In this document: positions 40,601-53,955 of the stretch, piece by piece
How the letters are laid out: the number at the start of each line of letters is the position of its first letter
How positions within the stretch are numbered: the first letter of the stretch is position 1
Program-made: the position numbers and the translations under genes
Source: Allacma fusca
Taxonomy: Eukaryota; Arthropoda; Collembola; Symphypleona; Sminthuridae
Length of the DNA stretch: 64,000 nt
Direction: 5' to 3'
Assembly (NCBI GenBank): GCA_947179485.1
Contig: OX359248.1
Location: 27,661,378-27,725,377, forward strand
Notes under the pieces: model-generated
Told to the model about the DNA's origin: nothing
What the model saw: only the letters and a program-made list of their open reading frames with translations
The model's database searches: none

Positions 40601-41869
40601 TCAAGAATTGCGGTCATAATCGTCAAGAACGTGAATCAAATTCGAGATTTTTTTGAAGATTTTAGACATTAGAAATTTTTTTTCCCGGCCAAAATTGTTA
40701 TTACATACATATATTTTGACGCTGCATTACAAGAAATTTTAAAGATTTTCCTGGGAGCTGTCCGACAGGTCCTTACGCCAGGAATTGTAGGTATGAGCCT
40801 CACGATCAGAGAGTAAGGTTGAATACTAATTCATCTTCAGGAGCAAAGATGCGCAAAGGTGAGTTTTTGATCTTGCCATATTTTCATGGACGGTCTGTCA
40901 ATCAGAAAAATATTTTAAACCATTGCGTTTGTACGAAATTTCAAGGAGATTAATTTGAGTCTAACATCATCTTTTCAAGTAAAAAATTGCGGACTCAGGA
41001 ACTCAAACATGAGGCAAGGTTTATAAATTGATTTAAAAGTAATTTTATGTTCTTTATTTCAATCTTGCCTTTTACTTTTGGTTCCTACGGGCGCAATTTT
41101 TTACTCAAGAATGTAATTTCAAGCTCAAATAAATTCCATTGAAAATGTTTACAAACATTACTTTACAATATTTTTCTGAACGACAGACCTTGAGAATATA
41201 GATAAGTGACTTCCGAAACCCTCCGGATCTTACGGGTAATGCCCACAATTCTCAACGTAGAGACCAGTGTCATGGCTCCCTGGAAAGTGCATAAAGTTTG
41301 CATTCAACAAACGTCAAAACTTGAGTAAACAATTTATTTAAAACTTTCCAAATTTTGGCCTTTTCATAAAAATTCCTTATATTTGCTATATTTCCTTGAC
41401 CACTGTCAACTGTATCCATAGTGTCTGAGCTAGCAGTGGGATGAAACAAATTTTGAATAATCAGGAAAAAAGAGCTTCATGAAAATCTCATATTTCCCGT
41501 CATCGACCCTTGTACGGTCTAAAGGGGTGACAACAGATACGAAACACCTTTGCAATTATAGGTACACATATTTATGAGAGTCAAATCGCAGCATTTTCTT
41601 ACCTAAATCTAGATTTCCCCTCCTAATTTATTTAGTTTCTTCTAAAATGCCTTATACAGTACGTACTGTGTTCAAATCTCTTAGGGTTATCTGATATATG
41701 TTGTGCCTTGGATACTTTGAATATATCAGCACCTTAACGCTGAGAGATATCTTCATTAGATAGCTTCATAAATTTCATATTTTGTCCTAAGGATAATTAC
41801 TACTAATTATAATTAATTATTATTGTAGAATCCAATTCCATGTTTTTTTATTGCTGATGAATTCCTCAC
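37650..41869. other. Gene-poor stretch upstream of the Gly-rich gene
   Basis: No supported gene. The first part should contain the promoter of the Gly-rich gene, but no canonical TATA element could be fixed. A - strand frame interrupted by one TGA (39153-39384) is listed separately. Confidence 0.45.
39153..39384 (-). pseudogene. Possible coding remnant with one in-frame TGA
   Basis: After an AG at 39385-39386, the - strand frame reads IKFENLIKNVTKVLKVIR... to a TGA at 39294-39296. It then stays open in the same frame (RRVLEKFDLNAVCINDAKQ, followed by a Ser- and Asp-rich acidic stretch) to TAG at 39153. A further protein-like frame (KNGPFELHEALLKHKLAILR) lies downstream around 38969-39060. 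The family is unknown. It could be a decayed gene, or chance. Confidence 0.2.
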
Positions 41870-42035
41870 AAGCCCCATAATTAAATGAATGAGTGGATAA
41901 ATTTTTCCCTGGCTGAACAAGCATATTCCCAAGGCTTTCAATCTGCTTTAAAGCTTCAATTATATCTATAAAGACCTTTAATAAGGAACATGACTCCTTG
42001 GTTGGTAACCCAGGAGTTCCTGGTTCAGAATTCTT
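41870..42035 (-). CDS. Candidate exon, weakly NRF-6 N-domain-like
   Basis: A good acceptor (ATATCCTTGCAG) precedes 166 open bases that end in an in-phase GCTT|GTGAGG donor. The peptide includes ESCSLLKVFIDIIEALKQIE and later HSFNYGAC. The order Cys, helix with ALK, Gly, then YG-x-C is loosely like the N-terminal domain of nose-resistant-to-fluoxetine (NRF-6) proteins. The typical Trp and the Asp-x-x-Gly-Lys core are absent. No other exon of such a gene was found. The resemblance is weak. Confidence 0.25.
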
Positions 42036-45000
42036 CTGCAAGGATATGACACACGGCCGGTATTGCTATTTCCTTAAATGATTTTATCCTCTGAGAGGAA
42101 GTCCGCTGACGGTTCTGCTCCCTCAGAACCAGAGCCTCATTGAATTCATCCACGAAACAAGGAAGGATTGTGTAACACCGTCAGCGGCGTCAGCTGTATT
42201 ACCTGCAAGTCTACAAAACAGGAAGTTACTACCCGTTCAAAGTTTAAATTGCATCTGTAGACAGACATAAGGTGTACGCAATGATATAACTACTATTACC
42301 ACAGCAAGCTTTATCAAAGCAGCAGTTTTATTTGTTAACCCAAAGGATAGATGGCTGTCTATACGCCTTCTTGATGTATGGTAAACGTTCTCAGACTGAG
42401 TGCATACACATACATACAAATTCAATTACAGGCAATATTGGGGCAGTAATTTCAGTAAATAGCAGTAAGTAATGATTAATTGCGTAGGGAAGGCCTTAAA
42501 CGGTTATGTCTATATAAGGCAGAAAACAATATATAATTTCTTGTTTCATTGAGCCCCATACTCTCCCAAATACATTTGAGCTCGAAAGTATTTCCCATAT
42601 GAAGTAATCCTAAAATACAGCTTTAAGAAACCGTACATGTATCATCAATTCCTCATAATTATTTTTACAGGTCGTGCCCTCGAGGTGGTCTTGCTTTGAG
42701 GTTTGAACTGTACATTCCTAGGGTTGAAGCTTTTTTATGATCTTTTAAGTATTGGTTTCATAGAGAGAGTTAGGTTTCCCTCCGTCGGCCGGTAGCACTC
42801 CAATAAGGGGCAACTTGAGGAACTATAGTTTTTCCAGCATTGAAAGTACTGAAACCTTTTGTGGTGACAGTGATTGGGCTGCATTGAGTAATTTAGTCCA
42901 CACAGAAGTAATTTATTTTGTTTCATATAACTTCCCATCTTTCGAAAGATTCAAAAATTAAGTGAATTGTCATTACTTCAACCTGTTAGTTAATTAATAT
43001 AAAGTCATTTCTCTTGCCCCTTGTTGTATAGTACAATAGTACGAGCTATGTGCCATAATTTTGCAATCGTACATATAATTATTCACAATATATTGTAGGT
43101 AATAATGTCTGACTCTAGATTGCATGGGAAGAAGGAATTTCTCAAACCAACGCTGGCCGGAGGGTTGCTCCGAAATTTACAACCTGTGAAAGTAAATACT
43201 GCATGAGATTGGTGCAATTGATTTCTCTTTATGACCATTGAATGACAATCATTCATACTTGAATTGTCATGGGTAATCAGTGTTTGTAAGTGTGCAAGCC
43301 GACAGCTTATGAATAAAGCAATTCGGGATTAATGAGACGGTGAATGACAAAGCTGGAGAAAAATGGATTATTTCAATTAGTGCTCAATTAGAAAAGAAAA
43401 AATGCTTGTACTGGAAATGTTTACGTTCTACTTAAGGTTGTAGGGTTTCATTTGAATACAATCAATGCACTCAGAGCCAAGCCTTTTCCAAACACAATTA
43501 AGTAACATGCAATAGAAATCAGGTTAGGGGCTCGGAGGAAAGCTGATAATGTATACAAGGTGATCGAAATTGTAATTCCTTCCGATAGTGAGTGATTTAA
43601 TGTAGACTGAACACGCAGAGCTCCTGATTATTACAACCAGATTCACGCCACTTAAGCCTCTTTAGCATGAAATACGAGGTGGATTTGGATGAAATCAAAA
43701 GCAAAAATTTGAAGTATTCATGCAAAAAATGTGATGCCTCGAACTATATAAACTAGATATGGGATAAGAGTATAAAAAAAACTGAACTGGCACAGGCTAA
43801 AGGGCAATTGAACACTCGTATTTGATTACACCATCTGAGCTAACTGATACAGAGCTCAGCGCTTCGTCGTTCCAGTTTCAAGTTTCACTGGTTTTTTGTT
43901 CGGGATTGAATTTTATATTTTACTTCCATGCTTGAGTTAAGTGGAGCTTTAAAAGGTTGATTTCCTTAAAATTCCGGTTTAAAAATGTGAGGAAAAGTTT
44001 CTGTGGAATTTTACATCCTCCCTCACAAACAACTATTGATTCAAATAAACTCCCTTTCCGCTCCATTTGTACTCTTCACTTTCTTTCACGGACGTGCATG
44101 GAATTGGGAATTAGCAATGATTATTTTTGTCTCATCAAGGTATTATATGGGCAGCGATTTTATCATAAACTTTCGGGTACATGTTTATTGTCTACCTCCA
44201 AGGAATAGACAGACGATGGGAACCATATAAGTGAAACCAAACACTCCTGAAAACACAATTTCGTATCAGCTTAGATTTTATTATTCCTTGTGAGTGTTCA
44301 AACTTGCCATAAAATTTCAAAACAATGCAAATGATCCAGCAAAAAAACCAAAGCCCCACTGCTGCAGGATTTACATAGCTCTACACTTCTGAAATAAAGG
44401 ACATATGTAATTACGGCATTAGTCAGTTCACTGTAATATATAGAAAATATGCATACAGCCTCCTGCAAGGCAGGCTGTCATCCGTCCTGCATATGTACAT
44501 ATTTGTGCTCATCGTATTTAATCCCTCGGTAAAGCCACTGATGTTACAACGTCCCTGCCTCAGTTATGACAGCCACGGGTTGATAATTACAAACCAACAC
44601 ATAATGTGCTTTGGAGTTGTATCATCACGTCGGAACATAATTAATATCATTAAATACAAATTGCAACCCTTTCCACACAAATTACTTTCCTTCGCAGCGA
44701 CTTCTTGTATAATGAAGTTTTGCGGTTCACCCCTACCGTTGTTTGGTTGTTGTCAATATGAATCTACACTTGTACGGGTGCTCCGCATAATTCAATCATT
44801 ATGCTATTATTCTGTGCAGGTCCTCCTACATATGTGCCGTCAATTTGTGTACTTACTCTCAGGATAGTAATAACTCACCAGGGCAGTGTGGATACCTCAG
44901 CCTGTCCTTTCATAGATCTCTTTCAACAAGTCCACGTCATGTAGGAGCATAAGACTCTGAATAAACTATAAGTAACAAAACACGCTCCACGCGATAAGTC

Positions 45001-48000
45001 CTTAATCCCCGTAATGTAACATTGCATGCATGTGTGAGACGCAACTCCTAGTAAACACATGGGGTTGGATCATTTTTACCTTTTATGTACCTAAACTTAT
45101 ACTACAGGGAACTGTACCAGCTTCAGTGTACCTTGTAACATGAATATGTCCTGTCCTGCATTTACTAATAGGTACAAGTATAGATACCTACTTCATTTTA
45201 AAGCATGTGTGTAGGGGGGAATAAATGTAGAAATGGTAAATTATACCAAGAACGGAATATTGAGAGAAGAACCATCTCCTCTCCCTTCGACGGTTAAGGT
45301 CTAAACGGTCTTTTTGGAATACAAATCAAGCAAATGCATGTGCTTTCAAATAGTACAGATAGATATGTATCCATGAGGGACAGTACAACAAACCCAGAGG
45401 AATTGTAAGTCTGTGGTTCGGGGGAACCTGTGAGAAGTTGAAAACAAAAACTTAAGCATCAAATAACCTGTCTTTGGGCTGTTTGAGCCAGCACCATTTG
45501 GAGTCTCCATTTGGTAAAACATAGACGTCCCTCGTAGTCAATGTTATTACTTAGTTGGCCGTTGCTGTTTAGACTTTTCTGGAGTCTCTTCCATAATACT
45601 ACTCTCCGTAAGTTCATAACATGGACCCTCAACTCCAACCAAATAATATGGCCTGGGAATACTGACTATTACAGAACAGACCTTACTACCTGTGCTTTGG
45701 CACTTCCACCATCATAAAAAAAACTATACTCACACGTATGTAAGTATGCAGGACTTTTGTCCGTGGAACTCTTATAAAAGCTCATGTGGCCCCCTATATA
45801 ACTATTTAGAATTTTGTACTGTTCAGAGACTCCGTTCACTCTCCATGTATGTTGTCAACATTCACACCTGTCGCTTCTCAAATCACCCTTCTCATGCATA
45901 CTGCATCCTATCTGTACATGCCCAAATAATATCTTCCCTTTTCCCTATATAGACATATATTACATGCTCTCGGAACCACAACAACAATGCTACGCTCTAT
46001 ATACTCACCTGGTCATGCTCAAATGTAAGTAGTACTTGCTCACTCCTGATACATTTACGGGTAAAAAAGAAATCTTGTGATTGGTGCTCTTGATAATTTA
46101 CCATCTCTATCTCATTCACTCACCTAAAGACAGGTAGTTCATTTGAATATCCAAACATAAGCTCCATAGTATCTCCTGTGGTTCTGTCTTTGGTTCTTTA
46201 CCCTCACTCACATTTTTTTTAAAGATACTTTTCCTTAGATACTCCACATATCGGGAATATTTTTATTCCAACGTTCCAATATATACCCTTCAAAACAGTC
46301 CGTCAAAGTACCGACGGACTGCGAGGGACTTTTTCTCATACTCCTTCTTCTTTGCTCTTTTTCCTCCAATTTTTAGTTCGCATTTTTTTTGGGGGTGATG
46401 TTCTCATGGCATGTGAAGGAGCCTCAGCAGTCAACATCACCTTACCAATTTCCCGTGTTCACATAGCCATAGCCATTACCATTGCCATATAGCCATCTAA
46501 GGGTAATTTCTTTTATAATCAGAGTCCTACATAGGCAGTATTAGTATTATTACCATACAAGAAGTTAGTTTTGTAAAAGGGTAGGAAATGCACACAAGTT
46601 GATGCAATAATAAAGCATTTATTCCTGAGTCCTCCAGCTTCGTTCCGTAAATACAAGCAGCAGTGCTCAGACCATAGGGACGTATAATACCTTCTGTGTG
46701 CTTTGTGCTTCACAATATTAATTGTACCATTACCATAACATTGCGGAACAACAGGGACAAGCGCTAATGGTGCACTATTTACTATTCATGTTGTTCCCCA
46801 TCATACGTATACGTACGTGCTGTCAAGTTCAAGCTCCACAGACCATTTAATTTCAAGGTATTTGCATCCATCTATTTTTGGGACGGATCCGTTTAACCTG
46901 TATATATTTAATAATTTAGTGCACGTGAGGTATCTACGGTAGAAGATTGCATGCCCCGTTTTAAATCCTCCCCATAGACAGAATAATAATAATAGTAGCT
47001 CTGTTCCGCATGAATATCAACTTCGCAATAGTTTAAGTAAATGCTGAAAGAGTTGAAAAAAAAATCTAAATGAAAGACAAGGATATAATTAAATTGAACT
47101 CGACTTGCCCGGCCACACGCTAAGCGTACATTCTACTATTGTTCCTGAGCTGTTCCTATATAAACATTTATTTTTATGTGCTTATACTGTATACCCACAA
47201 TTTAAAGATTTTATTGTTAGAGGTGTCCCAATAATGTGTATTTGAAATACATACATATATGAAGGAGTGGGGAAGGCTTAAAAAATTTTAACAAAGTGTT
47301 TTACATCTCATTTCGGGTTCAGTTGGTTTCGAAAGTGTATCTCGTCTATGTGTTTTGTTCCTTTGACTTTTGTTACCATTTATTTACCAGTTCCCAGTAC
47401 CAAATTGGTAATACCAATAATAGCTCTATGAGAGGCTCATTTCAAAGTGTAGTTTCAGATTCCTATCTTGTTGTATGTAATAATCTTGCAATAATAAATT
47501 ATTATTGTTGCTGTGATAAAGTGATGTTGAATTTTTAAAAAAATAATTTGGTAATAGTACAAAAATCCAAGACAATATGTGAAGACAGTTATAAGACACG
47601 TAACTGTTGTATGTGTGTGTTTTGAGAGTGTCGGTTTTTATAGTTGATTGAAAGAGTTGATGGTCGGGGGGTAATAAATATAAGTTATTACTATTGCCCC
47701 CAAATCGTGTGAGTGGGAAGAGTAATAATTTTTTTTGACTCAAGAATTCTGTTTAGGTTGAGTCATAATATATATGTAATAGTGGTTTGGAAATCGTCAT
47801 GGAATGCAGTTGGGAGTCTGTGATGGTTGCGAGAACCTTTTTTGGCTATTTGTGGTGACTTGATTGTTGCGAGGGGTGCAATATTGAGGAACATTACTTT
47901 TAATGAAGCGTGACAATTTAGTTTTTGCTCGTGCTTCTTTCTTCAGAGAGTGTTGAATGTGCTCATCTCATCACTTTTGTGTAATGTGGGCTGTTTGTAT

Positions 48001-48396
48001 ATATAGTTACTGTGAGTGTATCCTGATCCTGTGACTTTTTAACGGTTTACATTCCCCCAGATTATTGACACTTGACCAAAAGGTTCTTCAGTTTTTTTTC
48101 AGTCCTGCCTGTCTGCCGTCGATGTAGAGTATGTATGTATGTTGAGGATTTTGTGGACGAGTGTATTTGCTATGCTGTCAGCGATGAGACTCGACCTTGA
48201 AGATTAGCTTCATCTCATACATGTAGGAATGTAGGGGTGACCAGTAACATTGTTGTTAAATCAAGGGTTATCTTAATGAGTGTTGAGAATTGAGTATGTG
48301 AAGCTGCTTATGTAGTGCAAATATTGTCTTATATGTATGTACGGGAGGGAAAAAAAAGTTGTGAGTGGTACAGTGATTTTTTTGTATTTGTTGCAG
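42036..48396. other. Gene-poor stretch upstream of NKAIN
   Basis: No supported gene. Open frames (for example 44493-44867 on +) lack family resemblance or splice support. It contains nested inverted repeats at 42102-42187 and T/TAT-rich intergenic sequence. Confidence 0.45.
42102..42187. repeat. Nested short inverted repeats in a GC-richer patch
   Basis: CCGCTGACGG near 42103 is mirrored by CCGTCAGCGG near 42178. Between them GGTTCTG and CAGAACC form a 7-bp stem with a 6-base loop. The patch is more GC-rich than its surroundings. Confidence 0.5.
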
Positions 48397-48563
48397 GTTC
48401 TGATGTCTTCGGAAATATTATCTTGAAAGCCCTTGGAATGATGAAATCATGTGAATCGATGATGTGAAGAGATGTGCAGTGACTTCGACAATTTTGAAAT
48501 CTATAGCAGCAGACGTACGGATTTTGTCTTTGTTCGTGAAAGATGTTGATGGAGTGTTAGGAG
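48397..48563 (+). other. Probable 5' UTR exon of NKAIN
   Basis: A 167-base block is bounded by a TTTGTATTTGTTGCAG acceptor and a GAG|GTGAGTT donor. It has no long open frame. Because it has an acceptor it is internal, so the transcription start is further upstream. It could splice to the acceptor at 49222-49231 (TTTCTCTGCAG), which leads into the exon holding the NKAIN start codon. Confidence 0.4.
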
Positions 48564-49300
48564 GTGAGTTCTTCTTGATCTGACTCAGTTAATGCTTTCC
48601 GAAGCTATACTGAACAGTCCAACAGTTGCGATTGCCACTTGTTGGATCTACCTCGAGGGAGTATTTTATTAGTATGGTCAATAGAGGAGTTGGCAGTTAG
48701 CTTTACCAGTTTGAGAAACAGGAATATGAACTGTCTGACAAATGAATTTAGTGGAAGTAAAGTACGTGAGAAAAGTGTACTGTGAGTCAGTCCTGTATAT
48801 CCTGTACAGTTACGAGTTTGCGAATCAAAGGGGTTCGTGTTCATGGATGTGATTCATTATAACTTTTACATGAAAAAACTGGGGAGGTTGGTTTCACTTG
48901 TTGCATATTACTGATCCAAAAAAGTAGTAATTTATAGAAGGTTTAGTTTGGTAAGAATTATTCGGATTCGTGAGTAACTATGTTTGATGGATTCGTTTTG
49001 GAAAAATAAAAGATTGTGACTTAAGTCATAGGTACTTTAAAAGTTGGTACGATGCACATGGTAGGGGTAGGATGTAGGTATTTAGCAATCAGTGACAGGC
49101 ATCAGGCACGATTTGGTGAGCGAGTTTTGTTCTGTGCGGACTTTGTTTTGACAAATTTATTGGATGGTTAGTCGTAAATAGAGCATCTAATCTAAAATCT
49201 ATACATTCGTGCTTTTTGTGTTTCTCTGCAGATCAGTGACTGGTTCAAAGGAATGATAGTTGATAGTGAACTATTATTTGGCCGGTGAGAATAATGGGCG

Positions 49301-51424
49301 ATGGGTTTTTGTACCAGGCGACGGGTATACGTGCTCTTTTTGACTGTAGCTACTATTCAAATTGTGAGTAAATAATTAGTTTGTTTCTTTTTTTAGATGA
49401 TATATTTTAAGTAAATATCGTGTATTTAAATTGTTTTAGCGTATGCATTTACGGGACTTTTGCAAGCCCGGTTGTGTGAGTGTGGACTGATTATTTTGTT
49501 TTCGAATTCTAGATTACTACTGGAGCACGACAAATTTTCGACTTCCTTGGACCACTCTGGTCTCTAATTTTCACCAATTTTCTCAACATAGTATTCACAA
49601 TATTTGGATTTTTCGGTGGATACACAAAAAGGAAACACTATTTGATCAGTGTAAGTTTTAGGAACTTCGTGCAAATTAGGAGCTTGAACAAATGAATGAG
49701 ACTTAATTTTGTCTGTGAAATTTGATGTTTTTATTTTATTTTATAGTATATAGTATGGACAATAGCTTGGATGGGATGGAATCTGCTAATACTGTGCCTT
49801 TACATACCCGTTCCTACCATTGAGCCATTCAAATCGGCAATCCTGAGCTTGGGCACCGGCGGTTTCTCATGGTGGGAGACCCGGGCTCCAGGTTGCACTC
49901 CCGATTGGGCGAGTGAAACTCAACTTTTAGTCACCAATTGTTCTTTAGATCCCAGAGTAGTCGAGTGTCTTCAAGCTGGACTTCAAGTTTATTTAGCGAT
50001 AGTTGGTGTAACTGCAGCATTGTGCATAATTTTATTCCCACATTCAAGAGAAGATGATAAAGACTCTGTTTCTAAAAATGGAGATACAACTGGAAGAGGT
50101 TCGTTTTATTCCATATCCCGAAACGGGACTGCAGGAAGATCAGCTCGGCATAGAGCCGCATTAAATTTACCTGGAACAAGTGCTGAAATGGGAGGAACTA
50201 GTGGTAGTAATGGTGTTCTTGGAACAGTTGATGACCGACTACGTCCAATGACTCCTAGGAGGGTGAAAAGAAGATCTGCTCGGAGTATTCAGTCTCAGAA
50301 ATTTGGGCCACAAGGGCATCCTTCTGATAGTGGTAGGGGTAGTGCTGGTCCTAGTGGAAGTGGAAATAGTGCCAGAAACTCCATACGTAGTAATACTAGT
50401 TCAAGAAGGAATAATGCGAGAAACTCTAAGCGAAAAATGAATCATTTTGTGTCGCCTATTAATAGGCTCATGCAACAGGTGGATTCAGAAACATCACACG
50501 ACGATCATCCACACACCAGTCGTTACCCTATTTCTAAATATCCTATGCGCGACCAGGTGAGTGCAATTTATATTGCAATTCCTAGGAGTTATTAGTTGCT
50601 ATAAGTAATAATTTATTACTTGAAAATATATAGGTGTACATTACTTTTAGGTACTATACAAAACCTTAACTGCGTGATATTTTTTTGTTTTCAGGGTCAT
50701 GTAAATCCTGTTTACTTGGGTCCTCAGAGCCCAAGAAATCCTCCACCTCCTCCACGACCACCATCAGCAAGATCTTCTTACTCTAACTACCATCCGGCGC
50801 GCCTCCCGCCCATGACTGCTGCCATGAGTCCATCGATTAATCCTAATGTTCTTAATTTAAATCAAAATATTTTTACAAATCATGCCTTTGATACTTCCAC
50901 GGAGTACAATAACTCTCAGCTATCAAATAATACTAATAATACTTTCTACGAAGAGGAAATTCAGTTCAATCCCGGACCCAATCATATGCCACCTCCTCCG
51001 ACAAATCCAATGACTGTCCGACAAAGTCTTCAATATAAGCACCATAGCTTCGTCAAGGGTGAAGTAAACATTCATCCTGAACCTTCTAGTAATGCACTTG
51101 CATACCCGTTAGCTCATTCTCCTGTTTCGCAGGTAAATAAAGATTTTTATTTTTATTTTCTAAATGATCGTATAATCTAAATATTGACTCTGAAAATTTA
51201 ACAACTGCACATATTGCAGACCATTTTCTGGCTTAGTAATAAAATAATTTTACTGAAATTTTTCTTAGGAATCTTTTCCAATGTGGGGAGTTGCTCAAGC
51301 TCAAGTGCCTACAGGTAGTACAGCTCATCAGCACAATCATAAACCGTATCATCCAATTAACTCTATTCACCCCCATGGCGGTCACTACAGTCGCCAACCC
51401 ATTAACTCTGAAACAGTGATTTAA
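49301..51424 (+). CDS. NKAIN: Na,K-ATPase-interacting protein (NKAIN), long-tailed
   Basis: Four-pass membrane protein of the NKAIN family, which binds the sodium-pump beta subunit at the plasma membrane, mainly in neurons. Exons: 49301-49363, 49513-49650, 49747-50556, 50695-51132 and 51269-51424; all junctions are phase 0, giving 534 residues. The start MGFCTRRRVYVLFLTVATIQ and the following ARQIFDFLGPLW match the family N-terminus. Membrane segments lie at about 8-24, 36-56, 64-87 and 147-164. The 88-146 loop carries Cys117, Cys132 and Cys141. Vertebrate members are about 200 residues long. Here residues 165-534 form a long, probably cytoplasmic, low-complexity tail rich in Ser, Gly, Arg, Asn, Pro and His. 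The 5' UTR part of the first coding exon probably begins at 49232. Confidence 0.96.
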
Positions 51425-52544
51425 CGGATATTTTGTTTAAAACGTTCTGAAACGAATCGTCGACAATTAACCCGTTATGATTTGCGCTAACATGTTTTCA
51501 TTTGTTTCATTTTATGCTTACTATTAGTAGAGGGGGTATTCAAATTGTATCTCAATCACAGTACACATTCAATAATAGTTTATTTATAGGCATTAGTAAT
51601 TGTTTAAGCAATTGTGATCTCATCGTTGTTTTTAGTTTGTTAATTATTTCGTTTATTTATGTGGTTATTACTATGAGCAGGTTTTATAAAGAGCATAAAC
51701 GAGGTTACTTGTTTAATATTTACTTACGCCTATTTATATGCATTGGAATGTCATTTGCCATTCCGTTGTAACAAAGACTTATTTTTAACTAAGGATTTTT
51801 TTATACATGAAACGCTTGCCTATTATATCCGTTAGCACGATAAGATTGCCGTGAGTATTTGATTGACAAGACATATCGAACCCAAAGACATTTTTTGGAC
51901 TTCATGATAATTTCATCTTGTAATCTGGATAAATATTTGTCCATAGTTATCACAGACACTCCCGTAAATGTCTACTACCTAGTGGTTGTAGACAAATTTA
52001 ACCTTAAAATTCTTTTCTTATTTGAATCTCCTTTAATTTCATGCCAAGTAGTTGTCGTTTGTAGTTCCCAGTGCCAGTACAAATGTTCCAGCAGAGTTAT
52101 TATTACCGTTTCTAGAATAACAGAAAGCCGTGTAAAACGAATTTGATGCCAATAAAGTACTTGTTTTAAGTGTGATCAGTAGACCCAAATTGACGTAATC
52201 AAGGATGCAAAACACTTGAAATGAGGGTTATCCTCATTGAGCAGTTATAACTAACATAAATGAATAATTTTTTACTGTGAAGCTGGGGAGTGCTGGCTTT
52301 CACAATTAATATTAGTGTAGACTTTTTTGTCTTCGTGAAAGGCAAACAATGTTTTACTAGACAGATAATTATTGTACGTATTCATTAAATTCGTAAGGAA
52401 TGTAGTTATCATAATAGCAACTAATTTTAAAGCTAGTTTAAATTGTTAGTTATTATAGATTTTATTGAATAAAAACAAACGTATTCTTGTACTGACTGTT
52501 AAAAATATATAATACTGTAGTTATACTGTTAAATATTGCTGCTA

Positions 52545-52550
52545 AATAAA
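52545..52550 (+). terminator. NKAIN polyadenylation signal
   Basis: AATAAA about 1.1 kb after the NKAIN stop codon. An earlier AATAAA lies near 52468. Either would give a long AT-rich 3' UTR. Confidence 0.5.
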
Positions 52551-53572
52551 GATGTTACGCATAGCAGAGTGGCGTATTTTTGTATGTCAATAAGAATTTA
52601 TTCACAAAATGTAAATTACCAAAGAAAGTTAGCAATAAATTCTTGAGTTACATAATTACACACTACACAGGTCTTACACCTAAAAACATTACATATACGT
52701 ACATACACACAAAATGGTCAAACTAGTATGATCAACAGTCAACATTTAACAATCGTGCCAATCCGTAGTAAGTACATAGATACTTGTCAATAGTGGTGGG
52801 AACTAAAAATATCAACTGACTTTCGCTACAACAGCGTTAATAACCAGTATGTGTCAACGTCTAAAAGACATCGACGATTTCTTAAATGATAGCCCAAAAT
52901 ATGGAGCCACTCAGAATTTTAATAAAGTATCTATAACTACCGTCATCATCAGCGATCTTCGCCGATGCTTTCGTGAAAATTATCGTGTAGTGAAAGTTGT
53001 CAGAACAATATCGAAAAATAATTTGACAAGATTGTATACTATATTCATGCACGTCCCGGTAAAGCGATCAAATTAACTAAAACGAAGTGGTTTACTTTCT
53101 CACTGTGTTTCGAAAAGTCCAAAAATGACGATTTCAAAAAATTATAAGCCACAACTTACAGTAATGCAACAAATTGCTTGTGCGGGAGCCATTACCCGTC
53201 TACATACCAACTAAAACTAACAATGTCCTTCCTGGAAGCCAATATAGGCCTTCCAAAGTTCACGTTAAAGTGACAACGTCAGGGTTCGGTACCACGTTTA
53301 AAGTCGAAACACAGCAGTAATAATAATTATTCTAGTCATCATTTTCCAGTATAATAAGTAAACCCACTCTAAGTATAAATAACGCATGTTCAAGAACATT
53401 AATAATACATTACAAAGCAAGACAGTTAGATAACTAACACCCGACGTAGGTTTAGAGAAAAATATAAATTATGTAATTAGATATTCCTACGAAATACTAT
53501 CCTGACACTGATCTAAACTGAAACGTCAACTAGGAACGTGGAAAATACATACTATGGTTTAGAGAAAGGTCA
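52551..53572. other. Intergenic region between convergent NKAIN and RAD21
   Basis: AT-rich, with no supported coding sequence. The open frame at 52849-53076 (+) has no family resemblance. Confidence 0.55.
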
Positions 53573-53578
53573 TTTATT
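53573..53578 (-). terminator. RAD21 polyadenylation signal
   Basis: AATAAA on the - strand, about 380 bases beyond the RAD21 stop codon. Confidence 0.5.
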
Positions 53579-53955
53579 ATACCATTAGTAGATTATGTGT
53601 TTAGGTTATGTTTACGCGACTGCAAAAACACTACAATTACTATACGATGAAAGTAATGTCAAAATTTAAAATTTTTGGTTCAAATTGTTTTCAAAAATAC
53701 ATACGTAATGGCGCACAGATGGAAACAGAACAGTCATATATAAAAACAGTATATCAGACAGTGTATTATGAAAGCACAATTTTGTATGCAGAGTATATTA
53801 TGATCTCTGTTATTTATATTGATAAAACGCTTCTTTGTTGAAAACTTAAAATAAATATTCTTTTCACCGAAATCTTATACGAAATTCAACCAGGTGACAA
53901 CAAACAAGTGTAGGGTAGTTAACTTTAGCCAATAACAGATTTTTCCATTCTCGTT

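Noticed and set aside
44493-44867. 124-codon + strand frame
   Set aside because: Does not begin at a convincing start, has no splice support, and its hydrophobic/Cys mix looks random.
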